Shown in pieces: positions 52,966-61,731 of a stretch of 64,000 nt of DNA. The first letter of the stretch is position 1. Each line of letters starts with the position of its first letter. The notes under the pieces are model-generated. The model was not told the origin of the DNA and ran no database searches. It saw only the letters and a program-made list of their open reading frames with translations. Position numbers and translations under genes: made by a program. The stretch covers positions 833,321-897,320 of the forward strand of contig NZ_MPOH02000019.1 in assembly GCF_001896135.2 (NCBI RefSeq). The letters run 5' to 3'. Source of the DNA: Streptomyces phaeoluteigriseus (GTDB lineage: Bacteria; Actinomycetota; Actinomycetes; Streptomycetales; Streptomycetaceae).

Positions 52966-53795
52966 TAGATGAGGCCGTGCTCCTGGAGGTACTCCAGCTG
53001 GGCGCGTACCGACAGCTCCGCCGCCGGCCACAGGGAGCGGTCCACGTCGGCGTAGACGCGGGCGACGACCTCGGCGGGTGCGCGGAAGCCGTCCTCCACG
53101 GCCGTCTCGACCTGGGCGAGGCGGTGGGCGCGGTGGGCGAGGTAGAACTCGACGACGCCCTGGGCGTCCTCCAGGACGGGCCCGTGGCCCGGCAGGACCG
53201 TGTGGACGCCGTCGTCGACCGCGAGGGACCTGAGCCGCCGCAGGGAGTCCAGGTAGTCGCCCAGGCGGCCGTCGGGGTGCGCCACGACCGTCGTCCCGCG
53301 GCCGAGGATCGTGTCGCCGGTCAGGACGGCGCGGTCGGCGGGCAGGTGGAAGCAGAGGGAGTCGGCGGTGTGGCCCGGCGTCGGTACGACCCGCAGTTCC
53401 AGGCCGCCGACCGTGACCACGTCACCGGCGGCAAGGCCCTCGTCGCCCAGCCGCAGCGCCGGGTCCAGGGCCCGCACCTTCGTGCCGGTCAGCTCGGCGA
53501 AGCGGGCGGCTCCCTCGGCGTGGTCGGGGTGGCCGTGGGTGAGCAGGGTCAGGGCGACGCGCTTGCCGGCCTGCCGGGCGGTGTCGACGACCGTGCGCAG
53601 GTGAGCCTCGTCCTGCGGACCCGGGTCGATGACGACGGCCAGCTCCGAGTCGGGCTCGGAGACGAGCCAGGTGTTCGTGCCGTCCAGGGTCATCGCCGAG
53701 GCGTTGGGCGCGAGGACGTTGACCGCGCGCGCGGTGGCGGGGCCCGAGAGGACTCCGCCCCGGGGCTGGCCGGGCAGGGCGGCTGCGTCGGTCAT
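52965..53795 (-). CDS. Metallo-beta-lactamase-fold hydrolase
   Basis: A 276-residue MBL-fold enzyme of the glyoxalase-II/RNase-Z-like group. The metal site LLTHGHPDHAEGA (HxHxDH), a downstream His in VVPTPGHTADSLCF, the Asp in VLTGDTILGRG and a late His (LPGHGPVLED) are present. The C-terminal segment includes a helical region typical of LACTB2-like proteins, so thioester or RNA hydrolysis is possible. The start overlaps the stop of the Nudix gene upstream (ATGA). Its stop TAG is completed by the terminal base of the MITE. Confidence 0.88.
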   Translation of the reverse strand: MTDAAALPGQPRGGVLSGPATARAVNVLAPNASAMTLDGTNTWLVSEPDSELAVVIDPGPQDEAHLRTVVDTARQAGKRVALTLLTHGHPDHAEGAARFAELTGTKVRALDPALRLGDEGLAAGDVVTVGGLELRVVPTPGHTADSLCFHLPADRAVLTGDTILGRGTTVVAHPDGRLGDYLDSLRRLRSLAVDDGVHTVLPGHGPVLEDAQGVVEFYLAHRAHRLAQVETAVEDGFRAPAEVVARVYADVDRSLWPAAELSVRAQLEYLQEHGLI

Positions 53796-54661
53796 GCGGG
53801 GCCTCCACCGGCCGGGATGTGCTTGGTGAACTCGTCGTGTCCCGGCCAGGACAACTCGACCTCGCCGTCCACGAGGCGGGCCCGCGCCAGGACCGGGGTG
53901 AGATCGCGCGCGGGTGCGGCGGCGAGGGCCTCGGCGGCCGTGCCGTACGGGAGCAGTTGGCGCAGGGTCGCGATCGTGGGCGGCATCATCAGCAGCTCGC
54001 CCTCGTCGTACGAGGCCGCCGCGTCGGCGGGACGGATCCAGACCGTGCGGTCGGCCTCCGTGGAGGCGTTGCGGGTGCGCTGTCCCGCGGGGAGCGCGGC
54101 GACGAAGAACCAGGTGTCGTAGCGGCGGGGCTCGAACTCCGGGGTGATCCAGCGCGTCCAGGCGCCCAGCAGGTCGGAGCGCAGCACCAGTCCTCGTCGG
54201 TCGAGGAACTCCGCGAAGGATGTCTCACGGGCGACGAGCGCGGCCCGGTCGGCCTCCCAGTCGTCTCCGGTGGTGTCGCCGACGACGGAGTCGGGGGCCG
54301 GCCCGGCGAGCAGCACGCCGGCCTCCTCGTACGTCTCCCGTACGGCCGCGCAGACGATCGCCTGGGCCGCCGTCTCGTCGACGCCGAGCCGCGCGGCCCA
54401 CCACGCGCGCGTGGGGCCCGCCCAGCGCACGTGCCGGTCGTCGTCACGCGGGTCGACTCCGCCGCCCGGATACGCGTACGCGCCCCCGGCGAAGGCCATC
54501 GAGGCGCGTCTGCGCAGCATGTGGACGACGGGGCCGCTGCCGGCGTCCTTCAGGAGCATCACCGTGGCCGCGCGTTTGGGGGCGACCGGGGTGAGCGTGC
54601 CGTCCGTGAGCGCGCGGATGCGCTCCGGCCAGTCCGGTGGGAACCACTGCCCATTCGCCAT
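53792..54661 (-). CDS. Nudix hydrolase (NUDT19/RP2p-like)
   Basis: A 289-residue Nudix protein with a long insertion in the Nudix region. MAFAGGAYAYPGGGVDPRD precedes about 35 inserted residues, then AIVCAAVRETYEEAGVLLAG supplies the REx2EE metal site. This layout resembles NUDT19-type CoA diphosphatases. It may cooperate with the overlapping MBL enzyme in hydrolysing CoA thioesters, but that is only inference. The ATG at 54661 follows a weak ribosome site. It is part of a minus-strand run with MBL downstream and RidA upstream. Confidence 0.85.
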   Translation of the reverse strand: MANGQWFPPDWPERIRALTDGTLTPVAPKRAATVMLLKDAGSGPVVHMLRRRASMAFAGGAYAYPGGGVDPRDDDRHVRWAGPTRAWWAARLGVDETAAQAIVCAAVRETYEEAGVLLAGPAPDSVVGDTTGDDWEADRAALVARETSFAEFLDRRGLVLRSDLLGAWTRWITPEFEPRRYDTWFFVAALPAGQRTRNASTEADRTVWIRPADAAASYDEGELLMMPPTIATLRQLLPYGTAAEALAAAPARDLTPVLARARLVDGEVELSWPGHDEFTKHIPAGGGPA

Positions 54662-54764
54662 GGCCGGAGGCTATCCCGTGACGCGCGAATGTTCGAGAGG
54701 TGCCCGAGGTCAGGGGGTACGCCCGTGGGGTTTCCCGTCCCTCCGGCGTCCACCGGCCCGGCGG

Positions 54765-55229
54765 CTACTCGGCCAGCTCGACCTGGATCTCCACCTCGAC
54801 GGGCGAGTCCAGGGGCAGTACGGCGACGCCCACCGCACTGCGCGCGTGCACGCCCTTGTCGCCGAGGACCTCGCCGAGCAGCTCGCTCGCACCGTTGAGG
54901 ACGGCGGGCTGGCCGGTGAAGTCGGAGGCCGACGCGACGAAGCCGACGACCTTCACCACGCGTGCGATGCGGTCCAGGTCGCCCGCGACCGACTTGACGG
55001 CGGCCAGGGCGTTCAGCGCGCAGGTGCGGGCCAGGTCCTTGGCCTCGTCGGGGGTGACCTCGGCGCCTACCTTGCCGGTGACCGGAAGCTTGCCGTCCAC
55101 CATCGGCAGTTGGCCGGACGTGTACACGTACCGGCCGGACTGCACGGCCGGCTGGTAGGCCGCGAGCGGCGGGACGACCGCGGGCAGGGTTAGGCCCAGC
55201 TCGGCGAGCCTCGCCTCGACCGCGCTCAC
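54765..55229 (-). CDS. RidA-family enamine/imine deaminase
   Basis: A 154-residue RidA/YjgF-type protein that removes reactive enamines, or a related actinobacterial subfamily. It shows YTSGQLPMVDGKLPVTGKVG, ALNALAAVKSVAGDLDRIAR and a C-terminal VGVAVLPLDSPVEVEIQVEL. The canonical catalytic Arg of RidA (in RxxxxV) is not obvious, since the equivalent stretch is HARSAVGVAVL, where an Arg is present. The GTG at 55229 overlaps the stop of the DUF4177-like gene (GTGA). Confidence 0.85.
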   Translation of the reverse strand: MSAVEARLAELGLTLPAVVPPLAAYQPAVQSGRYVYTSGQLPMVDGKLPVTGKVGAEVTPDEAKDLARTCALNALAAVKSVAGDLDRIARVVKVVGFVASASDFTGQPAVLNGASELLGEVLGDKGVHARSAVGVAVLPLDSPVEVEIQVELAE

Positions 55230-55384
55230 GCCCTTTCCCGCTTCAGGTAGGCGACGAGCTGCTCGGGGTTGTTCGGGCCGGGCACGACCTGGACGAGCTC
55301 CCAGCCGTCCTCGCCCCAGGTGTCCAGAATCTGCTTCGTGGCATGGACGAGCAGCGGCACGGTTGCGTATTCCCACTTGGTCAT
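55226..55384 (-). CDS. DUF4177-like small protein
   Basis: A 52-residue protein starting MTKWEYATVPLLVHATKQIL and continuing through DTWGEDGWELVQVVPG. This is the DUF4177 pattern of a strand, a helix and GWELV. It ends in TGA overlapping the RidA GTG. It is widely conserved in actinobacteria as I recall, next to ridA and the ArsA ATPases and upstream of wblA. Function unknown. The promoter lies in the about 115 bp shared with the divergent ArsA-type gene. Confidence 0.85.
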   Translation of the reverse strand: MTKWEYATVPLLVHATKQILDTWGEDGWELVQVVPGPNNPEQLVAYLKRERA

Positions 55385-55449
55385 GGGCCGACTTTATCCG
55401 CTGGAACGGCGTGGCTCCGTCCCCGGCCATGTGGCCGATCGGACACCGG

Positions 55450-55458
55450 TTATCCACA
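55450..55458 (+). promoter_or_regulatory. Single consensus DnaA box
   Basis: TTATCCACA, the exact E. coli consensus, is at 55450-55458 in the divergent promoter region between the DUF4177 and ArsA-type genes. A 9-mer may occur by chance, so function is uncertain. Confidence 0.35.
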
Positions 55459-55501
55459 ACCTGCCGATTGGCTCGCGCGCCGACTGGTTACGCTCGAAGA
55501 C

Positions 55502-56479
55502 GTGAGCAGGCTCCAGGTCGTCAGCGGCAAGGGCGGGACCGGAAAGACCACGGTCGCCGCCGCTCTCGCGTTGGCTCTCGCGACCGAGGGGAAGCGGACG
55601 CTTCTCGTCGAGGTCGAGGGTCGCCAGGGCATCGCGCAGCTCTTCGAAACGGAAGCGCTGCCTTATGAGGAGCGGAAGATCGCCGTCGCTCCCGGGGGCG
55701 GGGAGGTGTATGCCCTGGCGATCGACCCCGAACTGGCCCTTCTGGAGTACCTCCAGATGTTCTACAAACTGGGCAGTGCCGGCCGGGCCCTGAAGAAGCT
55801 CGGCGCGATCGACTTCGCCACCACCGTCGCGCCCGGCCTGAGGGACGTACTCCTCACCGGCAAGGCGTGCGAGGCGGTGCGCAGGAAGGACAGGAGCGGG
55901 CGGTTCGTGTACGACTACGTCGTCATGGACGCCCCGCCCACGGGCCGCGTCACCCGCTTCCTGAACGTGAACGACGAGGTCGCGGGCCTCGCCAGGATCG
56001 GCCCGATACACAATCAGGCGCAGGCCGTGATGCGGGTGCTGAAGTCCCCGGAGACGGCCGTGCACCTGGTGACGCTGCTGGAGGAGATGCCCGTCCAGGA
56101 GACCGCCGACGGCATCGCGGAACTGCGGGCCGCGAGGCTGCCGGTGGGGCGGGTCGTCGTCAACATGGTCCGGCCCGAGGTGTTGGACCCGGACGAGCTG
56201 GAACTCGTCAGGACGGTGGCGCGTTCCTCTGTTGCGCGGTCGCTGTCCGCCGCGGGACTGGGCGGGGCGCGCCGGGGCGGGCACGCCGAGCGGCTGGTGG
56301 ACCCCCTCCTGACCCAGGCCGACGAGTACGCCGAGCGGTATGCGCTGGAGCACGAGCAGCGTGCCGTACTGGGCGAGCTGGGACTGCCGTCGCACGAACT
56401 GCCGTTGCTCGCCGAGGGCGTGGACCTCGCGGGCCTGTACGAACTCGCCAGCGAGCTGCGGAAGCAGGGGATGTCATGA
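55502..56479 (+). CDS. ArsA/Get3-type P-loop ATPase (first of pair)
   Basis: A 325-residue anion-transporting-ATPase-family protein. The P-loop QVVSGKGGTGKTTVAAAL with the signature Lys, LLVEVEGRQGIAQLF (A-loop/Switch I) and VVMDAPPTGRVTRFL (Switch II) are clear. The GTG at 55502 (VSRLQVVSGK) is used. No arsenite-binding Cys triad is seen, so it is not an arsenic pump subunit. The actinobacterial pair upstream of wblA is linked to an unknown switch or chaperone role. It overlaps the second ATPase by ATGA. Confidence 0.88.
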   Translation: MSRLQVVSGKGGTGKTTVAAALALALATEGKRTLLVEVEGRQGIAQLFETEALPYEERKIAVAPGGGEVYALAIDPELALLEYLQMFYKLGSAGRALKKLGAIDFATTVAPGLRDVLLTGKACEAVRRKDRSGRFVYDYVVMDAPPTGRVTRFLNVNDEVAGLARIGPIHNQAQAVMRVLKSPETAVHLVTLLEEMPVQETADGIAELRAARLPVGRVVVNMVRPEVLDPDELELVRTVARSSVARSLSAAGLGGARRGGHAERLVDPLLTQADEYAERYALEHEQRAVLGELGLPSHELPLLAEGVDLAGLYELASELRKQGMS

Positions 56480-58125
56480 GTGCGGACAAGGCTCCGGTCC
56501 AGGACGACACCCGCCGCCTCTCCCCCGCGCGCGTGCTGGACCTCGATCCCCTGCTCGACGATCCGGGGACCCGCATCGTGGTGTGCTGCGGTTCGGGCGG
56601 GGTCGGCAAGACGACGACCGCGGCGGCACTGGGCCTCAGGGCGGCCGAGCGTGGCCGCAAGGTGGTCGTCCTCACCATCGACCCGGCGCGCCGCCTCGCG
56701 CAGTCCATGGGCATCGACTCCCTCGACAACACGCCCCGCCGGGTGAAGGGCGTCGAGGGGGACGGCGAGCTGCACGCGATGATGCTCGACATGAAGCGCA
56801 CCTTCGACGAGATCGTCGAGGCGCACGCGGACGCCGAGCGGGCGGCCACGATCCTGTCGAACCCCTTCTACCAATCGCTCTCCGCGGGCTTCGCCGGCAC
56901 GCAGGAGTACATGGCGATGGAGAAACTGGGCCAGCTGCGGGCACGCGACGAGTGGGACCTGATCGTCGTCGACACGCCGCCGTCCCGCTCCGCGCTGGAC
57001 TTCCTGGACGCCCCCAAGCGGCTCGGGTCGTTCCTGGACGGGCGGCTGATCCGGCTGCTGACGGCCCCCGCCAAGCTGGGCGGCCGCGCCGGGATGAAGT
57101 TCCTCAACGTCGGGATGTCGATGATGACCGGCACCATCGGCAAACTCCTCGGCGGCCAACTCCTCAAGGACGTCCAGACGTTCGTCGCCGCGATGGACAC
57201 GACCTTCGGCGGTTTCCGCACGCGCGCGGACGCCACGTACAAACTCCTCCAGGCGCCCGGGACGTCGTTCCTCGTGGTGGCGGCACCCGAGCGGGACGCG
57301 CTGCGGGAAGCGGCGTACTTCGTGGAGCGGCTGGCCGCCGAGAAGATGCCGCTGGCCGGACTGGTGCTCAACCGGGTCCACGGCAGCGGCGCCGCCCAGC
57401 TGTCCGCCGAGCGGGCACTCGCCGCCGCCGAAAATCTTGAAGAACCCCGCATTGTGGATCAGGACGGCGGGAAAGCTGGACTTCGTAACTCTCCCGACTC
57501 GTACGGCAGTTCAGAAGCAACCGCTCCCGGAACACCGGCCGCCGACAGTGACACCCCCGACGGCTCCCCCACCGGCCCCGATCCGGAGCGGTCCACCGAC
57601 CAGCTCACCGCAGGCCTGCTGAGGCTGCACGCCGATCGTATGCACCTGCTCGCCCGCGAGCAGCGCACACGGGACCGCTTCACCTCGCTGCATCCCGAGG
57701 TGGCCGTGGCCGAAGTGGCCGCGTTGCCCGGCGACGTACACGACCTGGCGGGGTTGCGGGACATCGGCAACCGGCTCGCGGCCAACCGGCCGGAGCTGCC
57801 CGCGCGGAGGCCTGAGGGGACGGACCCCCTCAGCTCACCGCCGCGTAGTTCTCGTACACCTGATCGTCGTCGAGCGGCACGATGCCCGCTCCGCGCTCGT
57901 ACTCCGAGCGCGCGGTCTCCAGCAGCCGGCGCCAGGAGGTCACGGTCGGCCGCCTGCGCAGCAGTGCGCGGCGCTCGCGCTCCGTCATGCCTCCCCACAC
58001 GCCGAACTCGACGCGGTTGTCGAGCGCGTCGGCCAGGCACTCGGTCCGCACCGGGCATCCGGTGCACACCGCCTTGGCCCTGTTCTGCGCTGCTCCCTGA
58101 ACAAACAGTTCATCCGGATCGGTAG
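56476..58125 (+). CDS. ArsA/Get3-type P-loop ATPase (second of pair; 3' end runs antisense to wblA)
   Basis: The second ArsA-like ATPase. It has VCCGSGGVGKTTTAAALGLR (P-loop), LTIDPARRLAQSMGIDSL, VVDTPPSRSALDFLD and LVLNRVHGSG, typical of the family, and the conserved ArsA-like fold ends near residue 445 (RLAANRPELP). The frame then continues about 100 codons, Arg- and Pro-rich without coding character, antisense through almost all of wblA to 58125. A hairpin GAGGGG/CCCCTC at 57814-57831 sits where the gene would be expected to end, so a small frameshift or a genuinely long tail is possible. It is translationally coupled to the first ATPase. Confidence 0.8.
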   Translation: MSADKAPVQDDTRRLSPARVLDLDPLLDDPGTRIVVCCGSGGVGKTTTAAALGLRAAERGRKVVVLTIDPARRLAQSMGIDSLDNTPRRVKGVEGDGELHAMMLDMKRTFDEIVEAHADAERAATILSNPFYQSLSAGFAGTQEYMAMEKLGQLRARDEWDLIVVDTPPSRSALDFLDAPKRLGSFLDGRLIRLLTAPAKLGGRAGMKFLNVGMSMMTGTIGKLLGGQLLKDVQTFVAAMDTTFGGFRTRADATYKLLQAPGTSFLVVAAPERDALREAAYFVERLAAEKMPLAGLVLNRVHGSGAAQLSAERALAAAENLEEPRIVDQDGGKAGLRNSPDSYGSSEATAPGTPAADSDTPDGSPTGPDPERSTDQLTAGLLRLHADRMHLLAREQRTRDRFTSLHPEVAVAEVAALPGDVHDLAGLRDIGNRLAANRPELPARRPEGTDPLSSPPRSSRTPDRRRAARCPLRARTPSARSPAAGARRSRSAACAAVRGARAPSCLPTRRTRRGCRARRPGTRSAPGIRCTPPWPCSALLPEQTVHPDR

Positions 58126-58168
58126 TGCGGCAGGCGGCCTGCGCACTCCAGTCGGTTACCCAGCCCAT
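57830..58168 (-). CDS. wblA: WhiB-like regulator WblA
   Basis: A 112-residue Fe-S WhiB-family regulator that controls sporulation and represses antibiotic production in Streptomyces. Four cluster Cys are present: AACRTTD and AVCTGCPVRTEC. The G[VI]WGG turn is GVWGGMTERERRAL, followed by the basic RRRP tail. The ATG at 58168 (MGWVTDWSAQ) is chosen because the length and N-terminus match WblA; the longer frame to 58225 adds residues not seen in relatives. A long untranslated leader lies upstream. Nearly the whole gene is overlapped on the opposite strand by the tail of the ArsA-type frame. Confidence 0.95.
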   Translation of the reverse strand: MGWVTDWSAQAACRTTDPDELFVQGAAQNRAKAVCTGCPVRTECLADALDNRVEFGVWGGMTERERRALLRRRPTVTSWRRLLETARSEYERGAGIVPLDDDQVYENYAAVS

Positions 58169-58575
58169 ACCGGCGCCGTCCTCTCCCGAATCGAGGCTCC
58201 CCCACGGCGGCAGCGGCATATTCACCGCCGCCAGTTGAGGACGTTACGGAAGGTGGGCACAGCGCAACACCCCCTTCGGGCCCAATCTTGAATGGCCCGA
58301 ACGGACTATGCGTAAGCGGCAGATCACCCGGGGGAGTGAGCCTGCGACATGTGCGACCATCCCGGCAATTCGGGACGGTTTCCTTGAGTCGCAACGGACG
58401 CCGGGTGACACACAAGGCGGATTCGGACACGCTCTCACCAAGAAAGTGAGGAACCTCCGGAACGATTCGGGGTCGCCGGACGTATTGATACGTAGTCCTG
58501 CTGCTGTGACAGTTGAGAGCAGCTTAGGCCAAGGCATTGACGCGTGTCCGGCGAATGAGAACGTAGGCTGCCCTC
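58169..58575. other. wblA promoter and leader region
   Basis: No gene is seen in these 400 bases between wblA (minus) and the penicillin-binding protein (plus). It is less GC-rich than its neighbours and contains short inverted repeats, for example CCGTCCCG pairing near 58360-58385. The plus-strand promoter of the PBP probably lies near 58537 (TTGACG), but its -10 is not convincing. Confidence 0.5.
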
Positions 58576-60882
58576 ATGCCAAAGAAGAGCTCCGGCGGTG
58601 GTCTGACGGCGACCCAGCAGGCCGCCAAGTTCCTCGGTGTCAGTGTGCTCGCGGGAGCCGTGCTGGCCGGCATCGCGCTGCCCGCGGTCGGTGCACTGGG
58701 CCTGGCGGCGAAGGGTTCCGTGGAGTCCTTCGACGAACTCCCGGCCAACCTGAAGACGCCGCCACTGAGCCAGCGCACCACGATCCTCGACGCCGAAGGC
58801 GACCAGATCGCCACGGTCTACTCCCGTGACCGCACGGTCGTCGACCTCAAGAACATCTCGCCGTACATGCAGAAGGCGATCGTCGCGATCGAGGACTCGC
58901 GCTTCTACCAGCACGGCGCGGTGGACCTCAAGGGCGTCCTGCGCGCCCTGAACAAGAACGCGCAGAGCGGCGGTGTCTCCGAGGGCGCCTCGACGCTCAC
59001 GCAGCAGTACGTGAAGAACGTCTTCGTCGAGGAGGCCGGTGACGACCCGACGAAGGTCGCCCAGGCCACCCAGCAGACCATCGGCCGAAAGATCCGCGAA
59101 CTGAAGTACGCGATCCAGGTCGAGGAGGAGCTGGGCAAGAAGAAGATCCTCGAGAACTACCTGAACATCACCTTCTTCGGCCAGCAGGCCTACGGCGTCG
59201 AGGCCGCCTCCCAGCGGTACTTCTCCAAGCACGCCAAGGACCTGACCCTCGCCGAGTCGGCCCTGCTGGCCGGCATCGTCCAGTCACCCAGCCGGTACGA
59301 CCCCGTCAACGACGAGGCCGAGGCCGTCAAGCGCCGTAACGTCGTACTGGAGCGCATGGCCGAGGTCGGCGACGTCTCGCGGGCCGAGGCGGACAAGGCC
59401 AAGGAGGCCCCGCTGGGCCTCAAGGTCACCCAGCCGAAGAACGGCTGCATCACGGCCGTGCAGGGCGCCAGCTTCTTCTGCAAGTACGTCGAGCGGGTCT
59501 TCCTCAGCGACCCCGTCTTCGGCAAGACGAAGGAAGAGCGCGCCAAGCTCTGGAACCGGGGCGGCCTGACCATCCGGACGACGCTCGACCCACAGGCCCA
59601 GGCGTCCGTGCAGGACTCGCTCAAGGACCACGTCTACAAGTCGGACAAGGTGGCCGCGGCCGCCACGCTCGTCGAGCCCGGCACCGGCAAGATCCTCGGC
59701 ATGGGCCAGTCGAAGCCCTACGGCTACGGCAAGAACGAGACCGAGTACAACTTCTCGGTCGACGCCTCGATGGGCGGGTCGAACTTCGGCTTCCCGACCG
59801 GTTCGACGTTCAAGCCGTTCGTGGCCGCGGCCGCGCTGGAGCAGGGCAAGCCGCCGACGCAGTCGTACCCCGCGCCGTACAAGATGCCGTACCCGCAGCA
59901 GGTGCAGACGTGCAGCGGGAAGCCCTGGGTCAACACCAACAACGAGACGCTCGAGAACGAGGCGGAGTCCGAGGTCGGGCCGTACGCGCTGCGGGAGGCC
60001 ATGGAGCTGTCGGTCAACACCTACTTCGTGCAGATGCTCGGCGACATCGGCATGTGCCCCGTGGTGAAGATGACCGACGCCCTCGGCGTCGTCCAGGGCA
60101 ACGGCGAGAAGGTGCCCGAGGTGCCGTCCTCGATGACCCTCGGTTCGACCGGCCTCTCGCCGCTGACGATGGCGAGCGCGTACGCCGCCTTCGCCAGCCG
60201 CGGCATGTACTGCACGCCGGTCGCCATCGAGTCGATCACCCAGACCGTCGGCGGCTCGAAGAAGTCGCTGGAGGTCCCGAAGTCGACCTGCTCGCGCGCG
60301 ATGAGCGAGAAGACCGCGGACAGCATCAACACCCTGCTGAGCGGAGTGGTCGACTCCGGTACGGGCCAGCAGGCCGGCCTCTCGGGAGGCCGCGCGAACG
60401 CCGGTAAGACGGGTACGACGGACGAGCGCAAGAACGCCTGGTTCGTCGGCTACACGCCGAACCTGTCGGGCGCGGTCTGGGTCGGCAGCGCCTCCCAGAA
60501 GGTCAAGATGACCAACATCTCCATCGGCGGCACCTACCACGCCCAGGTCTACGGCGGTGACACCCCCGGCCCGATCTGGCGGGACGCCATGACCGGCGCG
60601 CTGGAGGGCAAGGAGGCTCCCTCCTTCAACCTCATCAGCATCCCGAGCGGTGAGAAGGACCCCAAGGAGGACGACCGCGACGACAGCGGCCGCGGCAACG
60701 ACGGCGGCAGCAGTGACGGCGGGAGCAACGACGACGGGAGCAACGGCGACGAGGGCTTCATCGGCGGCCTCGTCGACGACGGCACGACGGGCGACACCAG
60801 CGGCGGCATCACCCTCCCGGACAACCTGTTCCAGGGGCAGGGCAACGGGGGCGGCGGCAATGGCGGTGGGGGGCGGGGCTGA
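58576..60882 (+). CDS. Class A penicillin-binding protein (transglycosylase-transpeptidase)
   Basis: A 768-residue bifunctional peptidoglycan synthase. It has one membrane helix (about 18-45), then the GT51 domain with AIVAIEDSRFYQHGAVD (catalytic Glu), EGASTLTQQYVKN and KKKILENYLNITFFGQQAYG. The transpeptidase domain has the SxxK GSTFKPFVAAAA, the SxN region LSVNTYFVQM and KTGTTDERKNAWF. The C-terminal about 90 residues are Gly/Asp/Ser-rich and disordered. It is a single gene opposite wblA, followed by a strong hairpin terminator. Confidence 0.94.
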   Translation: MPKKSSGGGLTATQQAAKFLGVSVLAGAVLAGIALPAVGALGLAAKGSVESFDELPANLKTPPLSQRTTILDAEGDQIATVYSRDRTVVDLKNISPYMQKAIVAIEDSRFYQHGAVDLKGVLRALNKNAQSGGVSEGASTLTQQYVKNVFVEEAGDDPTKVAQATQQTIGRKIRELKYAIQVEEELGKKKILENYLNITFFGQQAYGVEAASQRYFSKHAKDLTLAESALLAGIVQSPSRYDPVNDEAEAVKRRNVVLERMAEVGDVSRAEADKAKEAPLGLKVTQPKNGCITAVQGASFFCKYVERVFLSDPVFGKTKEERAKLWNRGGLTIRTTLDPQAQASVQDSLKDHVYKSDKVAAAATLVEPGTGKILGMGQSKPYGYGKNETEYNFSVDASMGGSNFGFPTGSTFKPFVAAAALEQGKPPTQSYPAPYKMPYPQQVQTCSGKPWVNTNNETLENEAESEVGPYALREAMELSVNTYFVQMLGDIGMCPVVKMTDALGVVQGNGEKVPEVPSSMTLGSTGLSPLTMASAYAAFASRGMYCTPVAIESITQTVGGSKKSLEVPKSTCSRAMSEKTADSINTLLSGVVDSGTGQQAGLSGGRANAGKTGTTDERKNAWFVGYTPNLSGAVWVGSASQKVKMTNISIGGTYHAQVYGGDTPGPIWRDAMTGALEGKEAPSFNLISIPSGEKDPKEDDRDDSGRGNDGGSSDGGSNDDGSNGDEGFIGGLVDDGTTGDTSGGITLPDNLFQGQGNGGGGNGGGGRG

Positions 60883-60945
60883 GGCCCTGTCCCCGGACAC
60901 CGGCTCGCGCCTACGCCTCCAGGCAACGGTCCCGTTCCTGCAGGC

Positions 60946-60985
60946 AACGGCCCCCGTCTCCCTTACGAGGGGGACGGGGGCCGTT
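60946..60985 (+). terminator. Terminator of the penicillin-binding protein gene
   Basis: Arms AACGGCCCCCGTC (60946-60958) and GACGGGGGCCGTT (60973-60985) form a 13-bp stem followed by TCCGTTGCTG. Confidence 0.85.
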
Positions 60986-61124
60986 TCCGTTGCTGCTGGA
61001 CGCAGGGACCGTATGCCTCGGCTTTGCAGCCGGTCCGGTCGGCCCGGTCGGCGTGGATCCGGTCGGCCCGGTCGGTCCCGGCAACCCGGGTCCATTCCCG
61101 GCAGCCCGGGTCCGCTCGGGCCCG

Positions 61125-61589
61125 TCAGCCCGCGAGGGACTTCTTGACCACGGCGGCCACGCGGCCGCCCTCCGCCAGGCCCGCCACCTTCGGGTTCACG
61201 ATCTTCATGACGGCGCCCATCGCCCGCGGCCCCTCGGCACCGGCCGCCCTCGCCTCCGCGACGGCCTGGGCGACGATGGCCTCCAGCTCGTCGTCGCCGA
61301 GCTGCTTGGGCAGGTAGGTGGCGAGGATCTCGCCCTCCGCCTTCTCCCGCTCGGCCGACTCGGCGCGACCCCCCTGCGCGAAGGCGTCCGCGGCCTCGCG
61401 GCGCTTCTTCGCCTCGCGGGTGATCACCTTCTGCACCTCGTCGTCGGAGAGCTCGCGCTTGGTCTTGCCCGCGACCTCTTCCTTCGTGATCGCGGTGAGG
61501 GTCAGCCGGAGCGTCGAGGAGCGGAGCTCGTCGCGCTCCTTGATCGCAGCGTTGAGGTCTTCCTTGAGCTTCGACTTGAGCGTGGTCAT
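61125..61589 (-). CDS. GatB/YqeY-domain protein
   Basis: A 154-residue YqeY-like protein, related to the tail domain of GatB (tRNA-dependent amidotransferase); its own role is not established. It begins MTTLKSKLKEDLNAAIKERD and shows STLRLTLTAITKEEVAGKTK, DDEVQKVITREAKKRREAAD and a C-terminal MGAVMKIVNPKVAGLAEGGR. Length and pattern are normal. It lies between the PBP terminator and the metallophosphoesterase, on the opposite strand. A GGTCGGCCC-type repeat (61034-61080) lies just downstream. Confidence 0.9.
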   Translation of the reverse strand: MTTLKSKLKEDLNAAIKERDELRSSTLRLTLTAITKEEVAGKTKRELSDDEVQKVITREAKKRREAADAFAQGGRAESAEREKAEGEILATYLPKQLGDDELEAIVAQAVAEARAAGAEGPRAMGAVMKIVNPKVAGLAEGGRVAAVVKKSLAG

Positions 61590-61731
61590 GGGTTTGATTG
61601 TCGCAGGTGCGGACGGAACGACGCCCCTTCATTTAAGGGGTGGCACGTCAGGGACAACTGAGGGGCGTTTCAGGGACGTTCCAGGGACGGTGGGGGTCCT
61701 GGCCGGCGGCGGGGTCTGACACGATGGTCGT

